Below are positions 1-15,000 of a stretch of DNA of 64,000 nucleotides, piece after piece; the stretch's first letter is position 1; the number at the start of each line of letters is the position of its first letter. A model generated the notes under the pieces. The model was not told the origin of the DNA. It ran no database searches and was given only the letters and a program-made list of their open reading frames with translations. Origin of the DNA: Cristatella mucedo (lineage: Eukaryota > Bryozoa > Phylactolaemata > Cristatellidae); NCBI GenBank assembly GCA_009760855.2, contig WPIO01000010.1:4805501-4869500 (forward strand). Direction: 5' to 3'. The translations under genes and the position numbers were made by a program.

Positions 1-236
1 CAGCCCTGTAGCTGCACGACCTGCACTGGCTACCAGTCAAGCAAAGCATTGACTTCAAGGTTTACTCACTCACTTTCAGGTCCCTTCATTCTTTATGTTA
101 ATCTTGTTGTTTATAGAACATGCTACTACTAACCATTCAATCGTGCTTCCTTTGCAGCAAATGTAAAGTGCCTAGAAAGAGATTGAGTTCTCTGTAGGCA
201 CTTTGTCAAGTGTTATTATTACTATTATTATTATTT
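1..236 (+). mobile_element. L2/CR1-like LINE, 3' end
   Basis: The window opens inside the end of a LINE ORF2 (conceptual DLHWLPVKQSIDFKV, then SLTFRSLHSL). This is followed by the 3' UTR shared with the copy at 57.9-59.5 kb, including GAGATTGAGTTCTCT and a degenerate (ATT)n tail. It is 5'-truncated by the window edge. Confidence 0.8.
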
Positions 237-1413
237 TCTTTGGTTCACAGTCACTTGAAGCCAAAGCAAAAATTGCAGAATTGTAAACATTCCTTAGCAG
301 TTTACATCAAACACTTAGCATATCCACCGTTTTGATCAGCCTAAACTTTCAGGATGCACTTATGTTTGCTAAGCTCCTCCAAGGCCCATTAGAGCCTTCT
401 GGGAAGTAATACTAATAATGGCAATACAATAATTGCACGGCACCGTGAGAGAACTAAATCTCTGTCTGGACACTTTTCAAATACTGGAAGTGCTGAACAT
501 GGTTTCAAAAGAATAATAATAAAAATGGAAGAATTTAGTGTGATGAATCTAGCGTACATACCATGTCAGCATATTTTTCTACATAAGATTAAGAAAATGA
601 AATTCAAATTCACATTAACCTTGAATTAATACTAATGAGCTAGGTCAAAAGTGAAGTATGTACGTCTACCACTCCCTTAGCTTTGGCCACGTTGTTATCA
701 CTTATATCCATTTCTAAGTCAAACGTGCATCATAGTCCGGCCTCTAAACTTATACGACCGACCGATCAAAGCAACAGATGTGACATTGATCTCCCACATT
801 GGCATGTGTCAAGGCTACAGGACGAGGCTAGAAGAGCTCTAGAAATGAGAAGCAGCTTTTACTCTTTTTTTCTTTTACTTTCAATGAGTAGAGATCGTCT
901 TCCTCGAGACAAAAGATACGGCTTTTTAGTTATGTTCAAGCACCTGAGAAAGGGGATCGAACCCTATCTGACTTGATGACTATGTCCACTGAAAGCATAA
1001 GAGAGCAGCTTGGGGCTGACAAACGATCGCGTTTCTCAAACGAACTGACAAAAGCGATCTAAAAATTTCTACACGTTTAGCATGCATAAAGGAGTATTAC
1101 TTTAGAAAACAATATTAATTATATCAATAAATTGGCACACCAAATTTAACCAGTTTGTGTGCAGTCACCTACAGCCACATCTACACTGGCGAATGTTCGG
1201 TCCAGAATTTGTGGCCAGCTACTGCCGAGAAAGCAGAGTGCACGGCTAGTCTGTCCTAGTCTTGATGGTTGTTCGGCATGTTTTCAGAAGCAAACTGAAA
1301 GCTAACGCGAGGAAGCCGGGTGAAGAGTTCACGTGAAATACTGCATTAGCTGGGTGTACCGATGAAGTAATACATCTTTGCGACGTAAGGAATACTGATT
1401 AACCAGATGTTTT
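237..1413. other. Intergenic/intronic, no gene seen
   Basis: A-T-rich unique-looking DNA. Around 440-485 there is a short match (GAGAACTAAATCTCTGTCTGGA) to the reverse of the SINE B 3' end. The reading frame at 683-976 has no recognisable domain. Confidence 0.4.
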
Positions 1414-1602
1414 AATAAATAATAAATAAATCCTAGCTGATTAAACAGCCTCTTCTTGCATGGCGACAGAAGAGCCTTTACGGCTATCACCACCACTTGC
1501 AGTGGCGATACAGAATCACCCACTGCAGGAATCAAGCCCACGACCTCGGGACCGAGGTCGTGAAAGCAACCACCTTACCTAGTGTGCCATCACGGCTCAC
1601 CG
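1414..1602 (-). mobile_element. SINE A copy (tRNA-derived)
   Basis: Reverse-oriented copy of the SINE A family: tRNA-like head with a GCACACTAGGTAAGG A-box region, a palindromic CACGACCTCGG/CCGAGGTCGTG arm, a GGCTTGATTCC B-box region, a body with GTGGTGATAGCCGTAAAGG, and a tail ending CAGCTAGGA(TTTA)n. Confidence 0.75.
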
Positions 1603-2087
1603 AGGTTTTTGTTTTGACGTGGAAAGCACCAGTGATAGGTTAATGACATCTTTCTCGCGTTTTTTGGTATGTTGCCGGATATGCAATACAAGCAGGTGTG
1701 TCAAACGTGGTGGCTTGGGGGAACGAGTTGATTTTTTTGCTGCACATCGGACTGTTCAGTGGCATTCACTTCCAGGATAAGTAGTTGTCATATCGTGAGA
1801 GCCAACATGAGTAATAAATAGTGTTAAGAATAAAAACAAGAGTGTTAAGCAGTGGCTGACCCTACAAATGAACCAGGAGCTGTTTAATGCATGCACCGGC
1901 CTCAGGTACTGGGCACGGTCGTTGCAGCTAGTGAACTGTACTGTTGACCTGTAACCTATTTAGCTGCTTGCACTGGATCGACCACGCTGTAGCTCCAGCA
2001 TTTGGATAAGAGCTACATATCCACTGGCTCATAGCTTGTCTGTTGACACGGTGCTACCCAAAAGCTTCGAGGGTGTGTCTACGCCAG

Positions 2088-2270
2088 AGCCGTGATGGCT
2101 CACTAGGTAAGGCGGTTGCTTTCACGACCTCGGTCCCGAGGTCGTGGGTTTGATTCCTGCGGTGGGCGATCCTTTATCGCCACTGCAAGCGGTGGTGATA
2201 GCTGTAAAGGCTCTTCTGTCGCTATACAAAAAGAGGCTGCTCAATCAGCTAGGATTTATTTATTTATTTA
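2088..2270 (+). mobile_element. SINE A copy (tRNA-derived)
   Basis: Best-preserved forward copy. The A box TGGCTCACTAGG fits the Pol III consensus and the B box GGTTTGATTCC differs at one base. Then come the GGTGGGCGATCC body, the CGCTATACAAAA segment, CAGCTAGG and a (TTTA) tail. The A and B boxes are separated by the palindromic arm. Confidence 0.8.
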
Positions 2271-2840
2271 CGTCGACACTGTGTGACAACATAGGCTAGG
2301 ATTAGTCTGGGGCCAGCATAATCATACCACCAGGAGGAGCCTTGCAAAATGAAAACTGAGCTTGTCAGCCACAGGCTGCAGTGCACGAACAGGCCTTTCC
2401 CCATCAGTCATTTAGTTACGAATGGGATGCCACAACAAGAACAGCTCCAAAATCTGGCTCATTAATGAAAGTGGCTAATGCAGTATGGGATTATTCAGAT
2501 GGCAATATATCGGTGCCATAGCTCGCTTATTTGCCAACCGACACCGCTTAGCTGTGGCTATTCTAAAAACTGAAATGCATACATACCACTGCAGCCTGTG
2601 CTCTCCTCCCCATTTAGAGCATTTGTGCATTGGGAAACCCTTATGACCTTTCACATTGATGCTGTCGAAACAAAAATATCTTTCTCGGACCTGCTGCTCA
2701 ATCCTCCCTACAACCTATTCTCATTAGCAGAATGCTACAACACGACACTAGCCGACATTCTTGCCGAGTCCGCTCCTCCGACTAAGCACAATGAGGGCCC
2801 TCGCCGCCCGGATGACCTCTTGTTTACGGCAGACATTGCT

Positions 2841-3019
2841 CGGTGAGCAGTAATGGTATACTAGATAAGGCGTTTGCTTATCACGACCACAGTCCCGAGG
2901 TCGTGGGTTCGATTCCTTCGGTGGGCGATCCTTTACCACCACTGGAAGCGGTGGTGATAGCCGTAAAGGCTCTTCTGTCGCTATACAAAAGAGGCTGCTT
3001 AATCAGCTAGTATTTTTTG
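2841..3019 (+). mobile_element. SINE A copy (tRNA-derived)
   Basis: Second forward copy within 800 bp, with a perfect GGTTCGATTCC B box and the same body and CAGCTAG end. The A box is mutated (TGGTATACTAGATAAGG). Confidence 0.78.
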
Positions 3020-3734
3020 TAGCTAGGTCTACTAAGCGAAAGCTTGACAAAGCATACACAACACCGAGAATCACCTGTCCACCGTTAGGCAAAGGAAGAC
3101 TACAATAGATTATACCAATGGATCCTAGCAAAGGCCAAGTGTAGCTTCTATTTGAATATCGTCGAATCACAGATTCAAAGTCCAAAAATGCTGATGCCTA
3201 CCATCAACCACTTCAGATTAGCTCCTTATCTAGTGATCCTTGCAGTGATGTACCAGATCGCATACCACTAAGAGCATCCCTACTGAACTCTTCTCCCTCA
3301 GTATCGTCCCACAGGATTCATTTCCCTCAATTCCTTGCAGCATCTAAATGTCTGTATTCAAGCCTACCATTAGTGACCTCATCCTGAAACTCATCTCCAA
3401 GTCAAAGAAGACTACTAGCCCTCTGGATCCTGTTCCCGCTGTCCTACTTGTGCAATGCATATATCTACTGTTGCCATGCATAACCATCATATAAAATATA
3501 TCCTTGACCTCCGTGCTTGCGTACGCACATTTCAAAAAAGTTGTTGGGCCATTAATTAAGAAAGCAACACTAGACCAAAAGAACTGCGTATATCAATCCT
3601 GTATACCATATATATATAGAGAGAGACGGAGGGAGGAGAGAGGGGGAGAATGAGAAAAGAAGGAGGGCAACAAGAAAGAATCTGTTGCTGGCAGCAAGAG
3701 TTATCTGTAATAAGAAGTCGCCTATCAATCCATG

Positions 3735-3865
3735 CATAATAATAACGACAATAACATAACTCCTTTGCATAGCGCCCTAGGAGAATTTAATCTCTATTCA
3801 GTCGCTTCACATATGCCACAGGGCTGGAGCCCAAGAATATGTGTCCAAGCCTCAGGCCAACGATA
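3735..3865 (-). mobile_element. SINE B fragment
   Basis: Reverse copy: AGCGCCCTAGGAGAATTTAA, then TCTCTATTC, CACATATGCCAC and GGGCTGGAGCCC. It is truncated in the tRNA-like head and preceded by an A-rich (tail) stretch. Confidence 0.55.
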
Positions 3866-4928
3866 TAGCAGCAGCTGTGCCCTCAAAATTAAAATCACGG
3901 CAGGACCCTTAATTACTTACAGCTCGAATGCACTTCTCGATTTCCAGGACGAGCATTTAGCACCAAAGAAAGAGAAGAGCAGGTGGTGGGAGGAGAGAAG
4001 CCCAAGTAGGCAGTATTTCGGATAGATATTCTGAAGAAAGCGAATGAAGGAACCTATAAGTGCGTGACAGAACCTTGAAGGCAACACGGTGGATAGGACC
4101 TGCTTCAAGGTCTAAGAGAAGCACAACAAAGCATAACGCCTGTACTCTGTTCTGAAACTTGCCGCCAGTTAACCTACAATTGCGACCCCGGAATATTGTT
4201 TGATCACACTGTCAGCACGAGCAGCCACGGCTGGGCTTGAACTGTGATGCTAGAATGCTTGCAAACCTGGATTTTAATGAGAGTCAAGGGTGGAGGCTAG
4301 TAGTGCTTGTAAGGAGAAGCAAAGCGACAGATTCGGTCGGCCAAAGCCGTCGGCGGCTGACGAGCGAACGACACGAGCTAAGCACATGCTCTCAGCAGCT
4401 GCCATGCCGGAAGTGCACCACGCAGGCAACGGTCTTACTCTTGATTTCAGGTAAGCAAACATTCAGGTGTAGAAGAACTGCACAAAGCCAAGAGCGTCTC
4501 TTTAGGACTACATTCTACTGCGAGCAGCAAGGAGCTACATTTCGATGTACTGCAGGGCTATTGGCTCATGCATTAGAGCTAACTCGGTCAGCTGGCCTCG
4601 TGCAGAAAAGAGGCTGGCACGGCAGGCGATCGGCATCTCGCTCGGCCGCCGGAGCCGCCAGACCGGCGTCTGGAGGCAAACAGGCCGGGGCAGGCACCGG
4701 CAGTGCCGCTAGGAGATAGGGCTTCGAGAAGCTGGCAGGAATGTGTCACGGCCTGCCAAGCTGCAGCCTGAAAGGCCAGCAATGACGACACCGCAGCAGC
4801 CAAAACGTGCTAGGACTGCATCTGGGCCTGCCAGAGGTCAAGTAATAATGAGTAATTGAAGCAGCTGCTAAAATGTCGCAAGTATGTCACCCTCATCATC
4901 AGTAGCAGCAGCACTAGCACCAGCTAGG

Positions 4929-4933
<5 letters not shown>
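3866..4933. other. No gene recognised; GC-rich block
   Basis: The 4.5-4.8 kb part is GC-rich and open in several frames. A TGCTGGCCTTTCAG acceptor-like site on the minus strand near 4770 is followed by 70 open codons ending at TGA, but I see no similarity to the expected TRAPPC9 C-terminus. Confidence 0.3.

Positions 4934-4964
<31 letters not shown>
4934..4964. repeat. (GT)n microsatellite
   Basis: About 15 GT units directly next to the 3' tail of a LINE copy. Confidence 0.9.
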
Positions 4965-4966
<2 letters not shown>

Positions 4967-5428
4967 AATGTAATGTAATGTAATGCATCTCCGTCTGTAA
5001 CTCCACAAAGCCATAAAGACTATGTGGGTGCTACGAAGAAGAGTTTTGCATAGCATACTCTCAAAGCCTCAGCGACTTTCGGTGCACATTCAGTAGCCAA
5101 CAGACTTCATCTCACACAACAAAGAGAGAGAAAGTGGAAAGTATAGCACAGTCAGGAGAGCAGTTGAGGTAGTGAGTAGCATGAAAGTAGCAGCTCAGGA
5201 CCGCTGAAAAGGAAGTGCCTTAGTCGGCAGTAGAAGAGTAGTTGTGGTTGCGTAAGAATTGTGGAAGCGAGTTCCACAGCCTAGGACCTGCAGAGCTAAA
5301 GCTTCTGTCGATAGCGGTCTTTAAGTGGAAGAATAGAGCAGCTAATTTATTGTATATACAGGACCTGAGGGCACGAAGAGGCCGACACTAGTGCAGCAGT
5401 TCAGCTAGGTATATAGGAGCCAAGCTGC

Positions 5429-5430
<2 letters not shown>
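4967..5430 (-). mobile_element. CR1-like LINE family 2, 3' end
   Basis: The minus strand translates to an ORF2 C-terminus (AIDRSFSSAGPRLWNSLPQF) followed by a 3' UTR and a tail of ATTAC repeats (plus GTAAT). Forward copies of the same family occur at about 19.1, 35.4 and 47.9 kb. The tail differs from the (ATT)n of the L2-like family. Confidence 0.7.

Positions 5431-5513
<83 letters not shown>
5431..5513. repeat. (GT)n microsatellite
   Basis: About 41 uninterrupted GT units. Poly-Cys/Val and His/Thr frames across it are artefacts. Confidence 0.95.
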
Positions 5514-5518
<5 letters not shown>

Positions 5519-5881
5519 AAACAATGGCTTAAGCGGTCAGTAACTGGAGTGGTCACACTCTCCATTGCATTTACCACCCCCCCCCCTGCCATGGTCATGA
5601 CCATACTAGGTGTGGCAGAGGCAAAAAAGGTCAGCCTCTTTCAAAAGATAAAAAGAAAATACACATCAATGGGTATACTTCCCACGGATGTTGCTGCATA
5701 CGAACCTCACTTGGTTCACGGCAGCTGGGGAGGAGGCAGTGTGGCACTGTATCCGGCACTTCAGAGACGCTATGCAGTCGGCAGTGGTCAATGGTGGTAA
5801 GGTGAACACTCAGCAAGGCAGTCTCGAGAGTAGGTAGCTGGGTGCAGCCGTGCAAACACAAGCCTGGTCAGAGCTGGGAGG

Positions 5882-5884
<3 letters not shown>

Positions 5885-5940
<56 letters not shown>
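5885..5940. repeat. (GA)n microsatellite
   Basis: About 28 GA units on the plus strand. Confidence 0.95.
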
Positions 5941-8910
<2,970 letters not shown>

Positions 8911-9639
8911 CTTTCACCCCTACCGTGCAACGAGTACGACTCGACACTGCACTTCTGTAGTGCAACCTCCCCCCCTCCGTAGGAGTGGTGCACTTCGGTG
9001 AGGCTAATGAGACGAGATAAATGAGAGAACAGGGCATTGAGAGAAGTAGCATCGGGGAAGGTGCGACGATCGAAAGGAAGAGATGGCTAAGCCACACGTG
9101 TAGCTGTAGCCTCGGCTTAGGAAGTGAGGGAATCTTTCACATATGATTTGGGACCCATTGCAATCTGTCTTAAGACGTACACTGGTGTGATGACCAGTGA
9201 ACTGGTGTGTAGCTGAGATCTTGTGCTGGGATAGGGAAGGTCCGTACAGCTCAAGTCAAATGCCTATGGGCAGATCAGCTCATCATTCGAAATCCACAGG
9301 CTAGTTTACAGCAAGCTAGTGCTGATATCCAAAGGTGACACAAAGTGCAGGTGAGTTTGGGAAGATAATAATAATAATAATAATGTCGTGTGTACATCTC
9401 CCTTAGTGACCAAATCTCTGTCCAGGTGTTTTGCAACCCACTCCGCAATAACCAAGAGTTAATGACAAGAAAGGCTGTCATGCTTAGACGAGCGTGCAAA
9501 AATGCACACGAAGGACGCTCAGGATGCTGGTTAGCAGGACCGCTGGTTAGACAATAGCATGTATTGAATCGTGCACAGGTAGGGATGCAAAGCACACGGG
9601 AACAAAAAAGACAAGTTCACTGGAGCGCTAAATGAGCTG

Positions 9640-9835
9640 ATCGGAACAGATGTGTCATCAGCTGAGGCTTTAATCACGCAAAGTCAATGCAGGTGGGTGA
9701 CAGTAGCCGGAAGCAAGTTTCAGACTTTTGGTGGGTAGGAACTGAAGGTCAGAGCAACGAAAGATTTCATTTTAGTGTGAGGACCAGCGGAGACAGCTGG
9801 AGAACGCCAAGCAAGGTCGGTGCGGTCGGCCTGCA
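9640..9835. repeat. Dispersed repeat C, copy 1
   Basis: Shares blocks in the same order with 46445-46640: GCAAAGTCAATGCAGGTGG, GAACTGAAGG.CAGA, ATTTCAATTTAGTGTG-like, and AAGCAAGGTCG. It is probably a reversed piece of a LINE. It overlaps an open frame that superficially resembles TRAPPC9. Confidence 0.45.
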
Positions 9836-10743
9836 AGTTGAGATGGAGCCGCTGGCACGCCTGAACATCAAGTGCAGCCCAGCGTAGCGCTCGGCTGCTT
9901 GCTGAGTGTGGTCATGCTCCCGGTAGTCGGTACACACTGATGCCCTCCTCCTAGATGGAAATCCTGGCTCTGCCACTGAAGATAGCCATCTGCTGGCTAT
10001 TGAAGGATGCAGATGATTGATTGGGGCAAATATTAATATGATAGTTTTATTAATATACAATTGCGAGTACTTTATAGAGCAGTCCAACTCACGCAATTTA
10101 GTTTGCTAACACAAGCGTGCCACGATGTACCTGCATATCTAGCTGTAGGTGAACCAAACCTGTTGCCACTGGTTTGCATAGAATTGCTGGCCCATATGAA
10201 AACGAGCAGATGTAAGGAAATCCCAGACTGAAAATATTTATGAGAAAACACAACAGCTGTTCTAAACTGGCAGCCAGAGCAACTGTCCCGGAGACTTATA
10301 AGAAAACGGAGATGAAACAAGGGCAACCCCTGGTTGCTAGAAGACCCGAAGGCCCGGGGCTTCGTTGTTTGAACATTGTAAGGCTAGTGAACTGTGCCAG
10401 TGTCGGCCCTCAACTGTTAGAGTAGAAGCATCTGCACCGTTCAGGAGAAGCACCCTTGGAAATTTGTGCAAAACTGCCATCACGAGCAGCGCCGCGCAAA
10501 ATGCAAGCACAGTCTGCCTTGCTTAAATTTGCAACCGTGATATCGTGGTGATGGCACGCACAACCGTTGAGACATCTAAAATCGGGGATCCGTCAAAGAC
10601 AGATAAACAACAAGCGCCAGGCACAAAGCTGTTCCCAGAAAAGTATGGCACCAGCCTCGTCGGTCGTACAAGTCACAGCCGGATGTGGGCACCCAATTAC
10701 ATCAGGTCTGAGCAGAAGGGGTGCGATGATTGCGGGCACTCAC

Positions 10744-10829
10744 GATGTTGGTCAGCTTCAGTTCATATGGCATCGGGTTATATACATACAACTCTGCTTC
10801 GCTGAAGTCCCCCTCGACCCAAGTAATGC
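10744..10829 (-). CDS. TRAPPC9: TRAPPC9 exon (WVEGDFSEAELYVYNPMPYEL)
   Basis: This 86-nt exon has a TGTGCATTTTAG acceptor and a GTGAGT donor (10743-10738). It enters with 2 nt and leaves in phase 0. It codes for 28 residues including TWVEGDFSEAEL and YVYNPMPYELKLTNI. This is nearly identical to the conserved WVQGDVCEVQL/VYNPMPFELRV strand of the first Ig-like region in TRAPPC9/Trs120. No convincing continuation was found between here and base 1, so the C-terminal half lies outside the window or is too diverged to see. Confidence 0.88.
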
Positions 10830-12405
10830 CTAAAATGCACAGAACAACCAGGTAAGGGCAATCAGAGTGGCAGAGCTCCACTCGTTAGCTGCATCCTGCC
10901 GACGGCAATCAGCAGCCCTGCACTGCTTGACTAGGTCAAGGATGGAGTAAAATACACGCACGCATACACACACACATAAACGGGCATCTGCCACCACGAT
11001 AGCCAAAGCACACTGCACAAGCCAAGCCGACTAGCGGGTTATGTTCAGCCCTCGTATAAAGAGAGCCAGAGGGGGTGGGTGGGGCTTGGTGTGGCGATTG
11101 AGTGCATGGGGGTGGGCCCTGGTGCTTTGACTTACCAGTGCTCACGAGCCCCTTCTTCTGCTTTCGCTTTGCCAGACCTTTTTCGAGAGGGGTGTAGATG
11201 AACACGCTAGACGATTGATCGCTCTGGCGACGCATAGGTGTCATGTGTGGAGGCAGTTTCTCGACTTTCACTTCGCTACAACACACCAAAAGCAACAAAA
11301 GATTCATCAGCAATACATGCCGATACTGGCTTTTTTCAATGGTTAAGTCGGGCAAGGCGTGGTCACTGGGAAGCCGATCCCAGCACAACTGGCATGTGAC
11401 AATGTGCTGATTTAAAAATACGGCATGTACCGAAAGCCCACTGCTCCAAAAGCCTACCGAGGCATATATATGGCAGCCGTGACTACATAAGTCAGTGCAC
11501 ATTTGCGCAAGTGACACTTGTCGTTAAAAGAGAGAGAGAGAGAGACAGAGAGATGTTGAGCTATAAAAGAAAGCTCGAGCTGAGCACCTACGTGGCAGCA
11601 TTGTATCATGTAACACATTTCTCAGTTGAGCTTCATTCTCTATGGCAAGGTGATGCTGCATAACTACGATGAATCACGCTGATGACGTATCACGGAAGGG
11701 ACACTTAGCTGCAGCCTCTGCAAGGCTCCTCACGACCCTGCACCTGTCAAGTTAATCCCCGACCTGACCAGACCAGGAAGAAGCAAGGTGTGCATCTTCA
11801 CCATGGTTCAGTCAGGACAACTCAAATGGTACACAAACTGAATGTTTACACATCGAAAGAAAGGCTTGAAAAAACGGCCAAATCAATTTAACCTTGAACA
11901 TTTTAGGATGAGGCAATCAGGGCCATCGATAATAAATCTACTTTCGTTGGTCCAAACGACGGGGCTCCGGATGGCAGCTGTGGAATGGTGTTTTGGTTCG
12001 GACGATGCAGGCAGCTGTTTTGCTGCCGGTTAATTAACAGCTTGCTTTTGCTGGGTCTTCTTAGTTAATAAAAGCCGAGCTCCAAAAGTTTCCTGGAAAT
12101 CGCATCAAAGCTTACAGCCTTGCCAGTGGCCTCTTCCGAGGACATTGGGGGAGCACAAAGCAAAGGGGCTTTCCGTTAACCCAGAGAAGCCACTATCCGC
12201 AGCTGGTCATCTCTTTGTCGTCGCACGGCGCCGAAAGGAGCACGGTGAGACGTCCATGGTACCGTCCTTCTCCGGGTTGTATTTACGTGTCCGCTTACCA
12301 ATATCAAGGCTCTGTACTATGCATGCTGTTCGTGTTGCTAAGACCCATTTACGGGGTGCCGATTTTGCCTGTGATTCTGCCGTCAAGTCCTGTCATCTTT
12401 CCGGT

Positions 12406-12463
<58 letters not shown>

Positions 12464-14967
12464 ACAGGATAAGCAGTTCTACACGTGTGCATGGTCAGGA
12501 AGTGTTTGAGTAACTGTTGCTCGACCAATTTAAAATGAGGACTGCAGATCCAGGCTGCCGGAAAGTTTCTATTTCTATTGCCATCGCAGCTATTGGGTAT
12601 TAGCCCAGGGGTAAGGTGATCACACTTCACGACCCAGGTCGTGGTTTCGAGTCCTGCAGCAGGCCATCCTTGATAGCCTGCAGCGAGAGTGGTAATAGCT
12701 GCTATAAACTCTTCTGCTGCTATATAAATGGGGGTGCTGTTGGATCATTCGACCTTTACTTTTTACTTTACCGATATTGAACGTTTATTCAATGTTAATA
12801 AACGGCTTTATATAAAAGCAGGCCCACAGCACTAGGAGAATTACGGGACTGGGTAGTTCATAAGCAAATGGTATTTAATTCACCCCTTGAGTACTTTAGC
12901 ATCTGAGTGTAAATGCCGGGAATATATAGATACTGACTGTAAATCAGGCTCAAGTTGAACAGCAAGAGAAAAGCTTGAGTATTCCAGCAATTCGCATATG
13001 AATGAACTGGAAAGCTATCCTGAAAATATGGCCACTAGTAGCAAACAAGTACCCGACTCAGCTACTTGCTGACGTTTGCCTTCAACAGGCAAAAATAAGG
13101 CAGTTGTACTCTAAAGACAACTTGAGGCAAAGAAGGAGCCGAACACCGTTGGGATCATAACGGCCGCTGGATTAATGGCGGTTGACGTGCCCATCTTAGT
13201 CTTGAAAGTCCTTTTGAAGCAACCGCTTCCAATTGCAGCTCTGTGCTTGTGGCTCCGAAAGGCGATCACTGCTTTTTTTGGATGGCATGAACTCTCTCTT
13301 TTATAGTTCTGTAATCTTAAGCACCTGCTACTGTTTGCGTAGGTCAATGCGCAAAGAGCTCACCGTAGAGCTCCGAGACTAATCACACCATGTGAGCTTG
13401 TACCCGGTGCCCCGAAATGGCTGAAAGGCCTGAACCTCGTACAAACTGTCGTGAACAGAAATGTCGATGTTGCTAGATTTCTTGCTTGCCATGCTTCTCC
13501 CCGCTCTCATCTTTAAAAGGCAGGTTTATGTATGGAGCCTGCAAGTTAATTAGTGTTTTCGCGGCATTGTATTAAATGCGCAGTGTTACATGCATAGACA
13601 TAGAATGTAGACGTCGGTATAAAAAATCCGGTCTGCAACTGCTAGCTAAATATAGAACGACAAATATATATCACCAGAGTGCCTGAAGTGTTCGAAAGCG
13701 CACCGCACTAGTTACTTCCCGAGGCAAGCCCACCCCACGAGGCCGGCTGGATAGCTACAAGCAGCCGCCAGTACAAGTGCTGCCAACAATCTGAAGGTCA
13801 GGCGCAGCTCATCTGCAATTCTGTGCACGGAGCAGAGCAAGGAGCGGGGCCCGAGCAGTAACCCTGGCGATGTGAAGTCTCCAGTTTCACACTGCGTTTT
13901 GAGCAGACAGCCTCACTTTCTGGATATTTGCATTAGAGAAGCTAAGAGATAGCCTAGCTAAATATGCTAGGCTATCAGAACTATTGACTGCTTGAAACCT
14001 TTTCTCGCGTGCTTGTTCGGGTTACCTGTTCCATTCAATCGACAGCTTATTTTTTCTTTCAATCTGAATGAGCAAGGGTGGGGGGGGGATTGGTGGGCCA
14101 CAGCATCCTTGCACCAACCCGAGCGGATGGGCCATGTAATATATTAGAGCGCCAGAGGACCAGCCCAGTTCGTTTGGATATTGGCATACTGAGGAACACA
14201 CAACCTTCTTAGATGCGCCTCTAGCATCGACAGCACCCCAACACATCCCCTTTTCAGATAAACCGTGACTAGTTTAGCAATAAGATGTTCTCAATATTGC
14301 ATTACTGGTGGCTGATGAAATGCATTTATTACTATCAGCCGGCAATATTTCTTATGCTAACCTTACTGATCACTCTGATCTCTTAAGTTCTTTCCTGTGC
14401 TATCGTAAATTTGCGTATGACCTCTTTGCAAGTGAACTTACACCTGGTAGGTGATTTCACCTTACGTCTTTGGCATGGCTAACACATTCACTAGCACATT
14501 AGGGTTTGCATATAAGATTAAGGAAGGTCTCCATCCACATGTACGAACTATGCATGAGACTACGTTCAATTGAAGATGAGACAGATGAGGGCTTATCTCA
14601 ATCGGCAGTCGAGCCATTTTTCAGGAAACACCAAGTATCTTTGTGGATGCGCTGACAGGATTTGCTTTCACGGGACACAAATGGGCAAATGTGCTCGATT
14701 GATCACGACAGGCTCCATCGTGCTTGCCGACTAGTTGCACCTTTCCAAAAGAGCCAGTTTTAAACAAGATACAAGAAATGTCACAGGCACAAACATACCT
14801 TTGGGGTGAAACATCAAAATCTTGCAACACTGTACATCTACCACGTAAACTATAGCGTACACTTCAATTAACCAAACACTCAAATTAACAAAACGTGAAA
14901 CTATGATTGAGGAATGTGTGCCATCCGAACAGCTTGCTATTCCCACATTTCCATGTACAATTGTGTC

Positions 14968-15000
<33 letters not shown>

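Noticed and set aside
2850-2915. tRNA gene call at perfect B boxes
   Set aside because: The cloverleaf is disrupted by the long palindromic arm and followed by a SINE body; these are SINEs, not tRNA genes.
9767-9897. Minus-strand frame ending PTLLGVLQLSPLVLT, resembling TRAPPC9 PVTLVGVPQTTGTITV
   Set aside because: It overlaps dispersed repeat C, which recurs at 46.4-46.6 kb; it lacks a good donor and the acceptor is weak. Treated as chance similarity.
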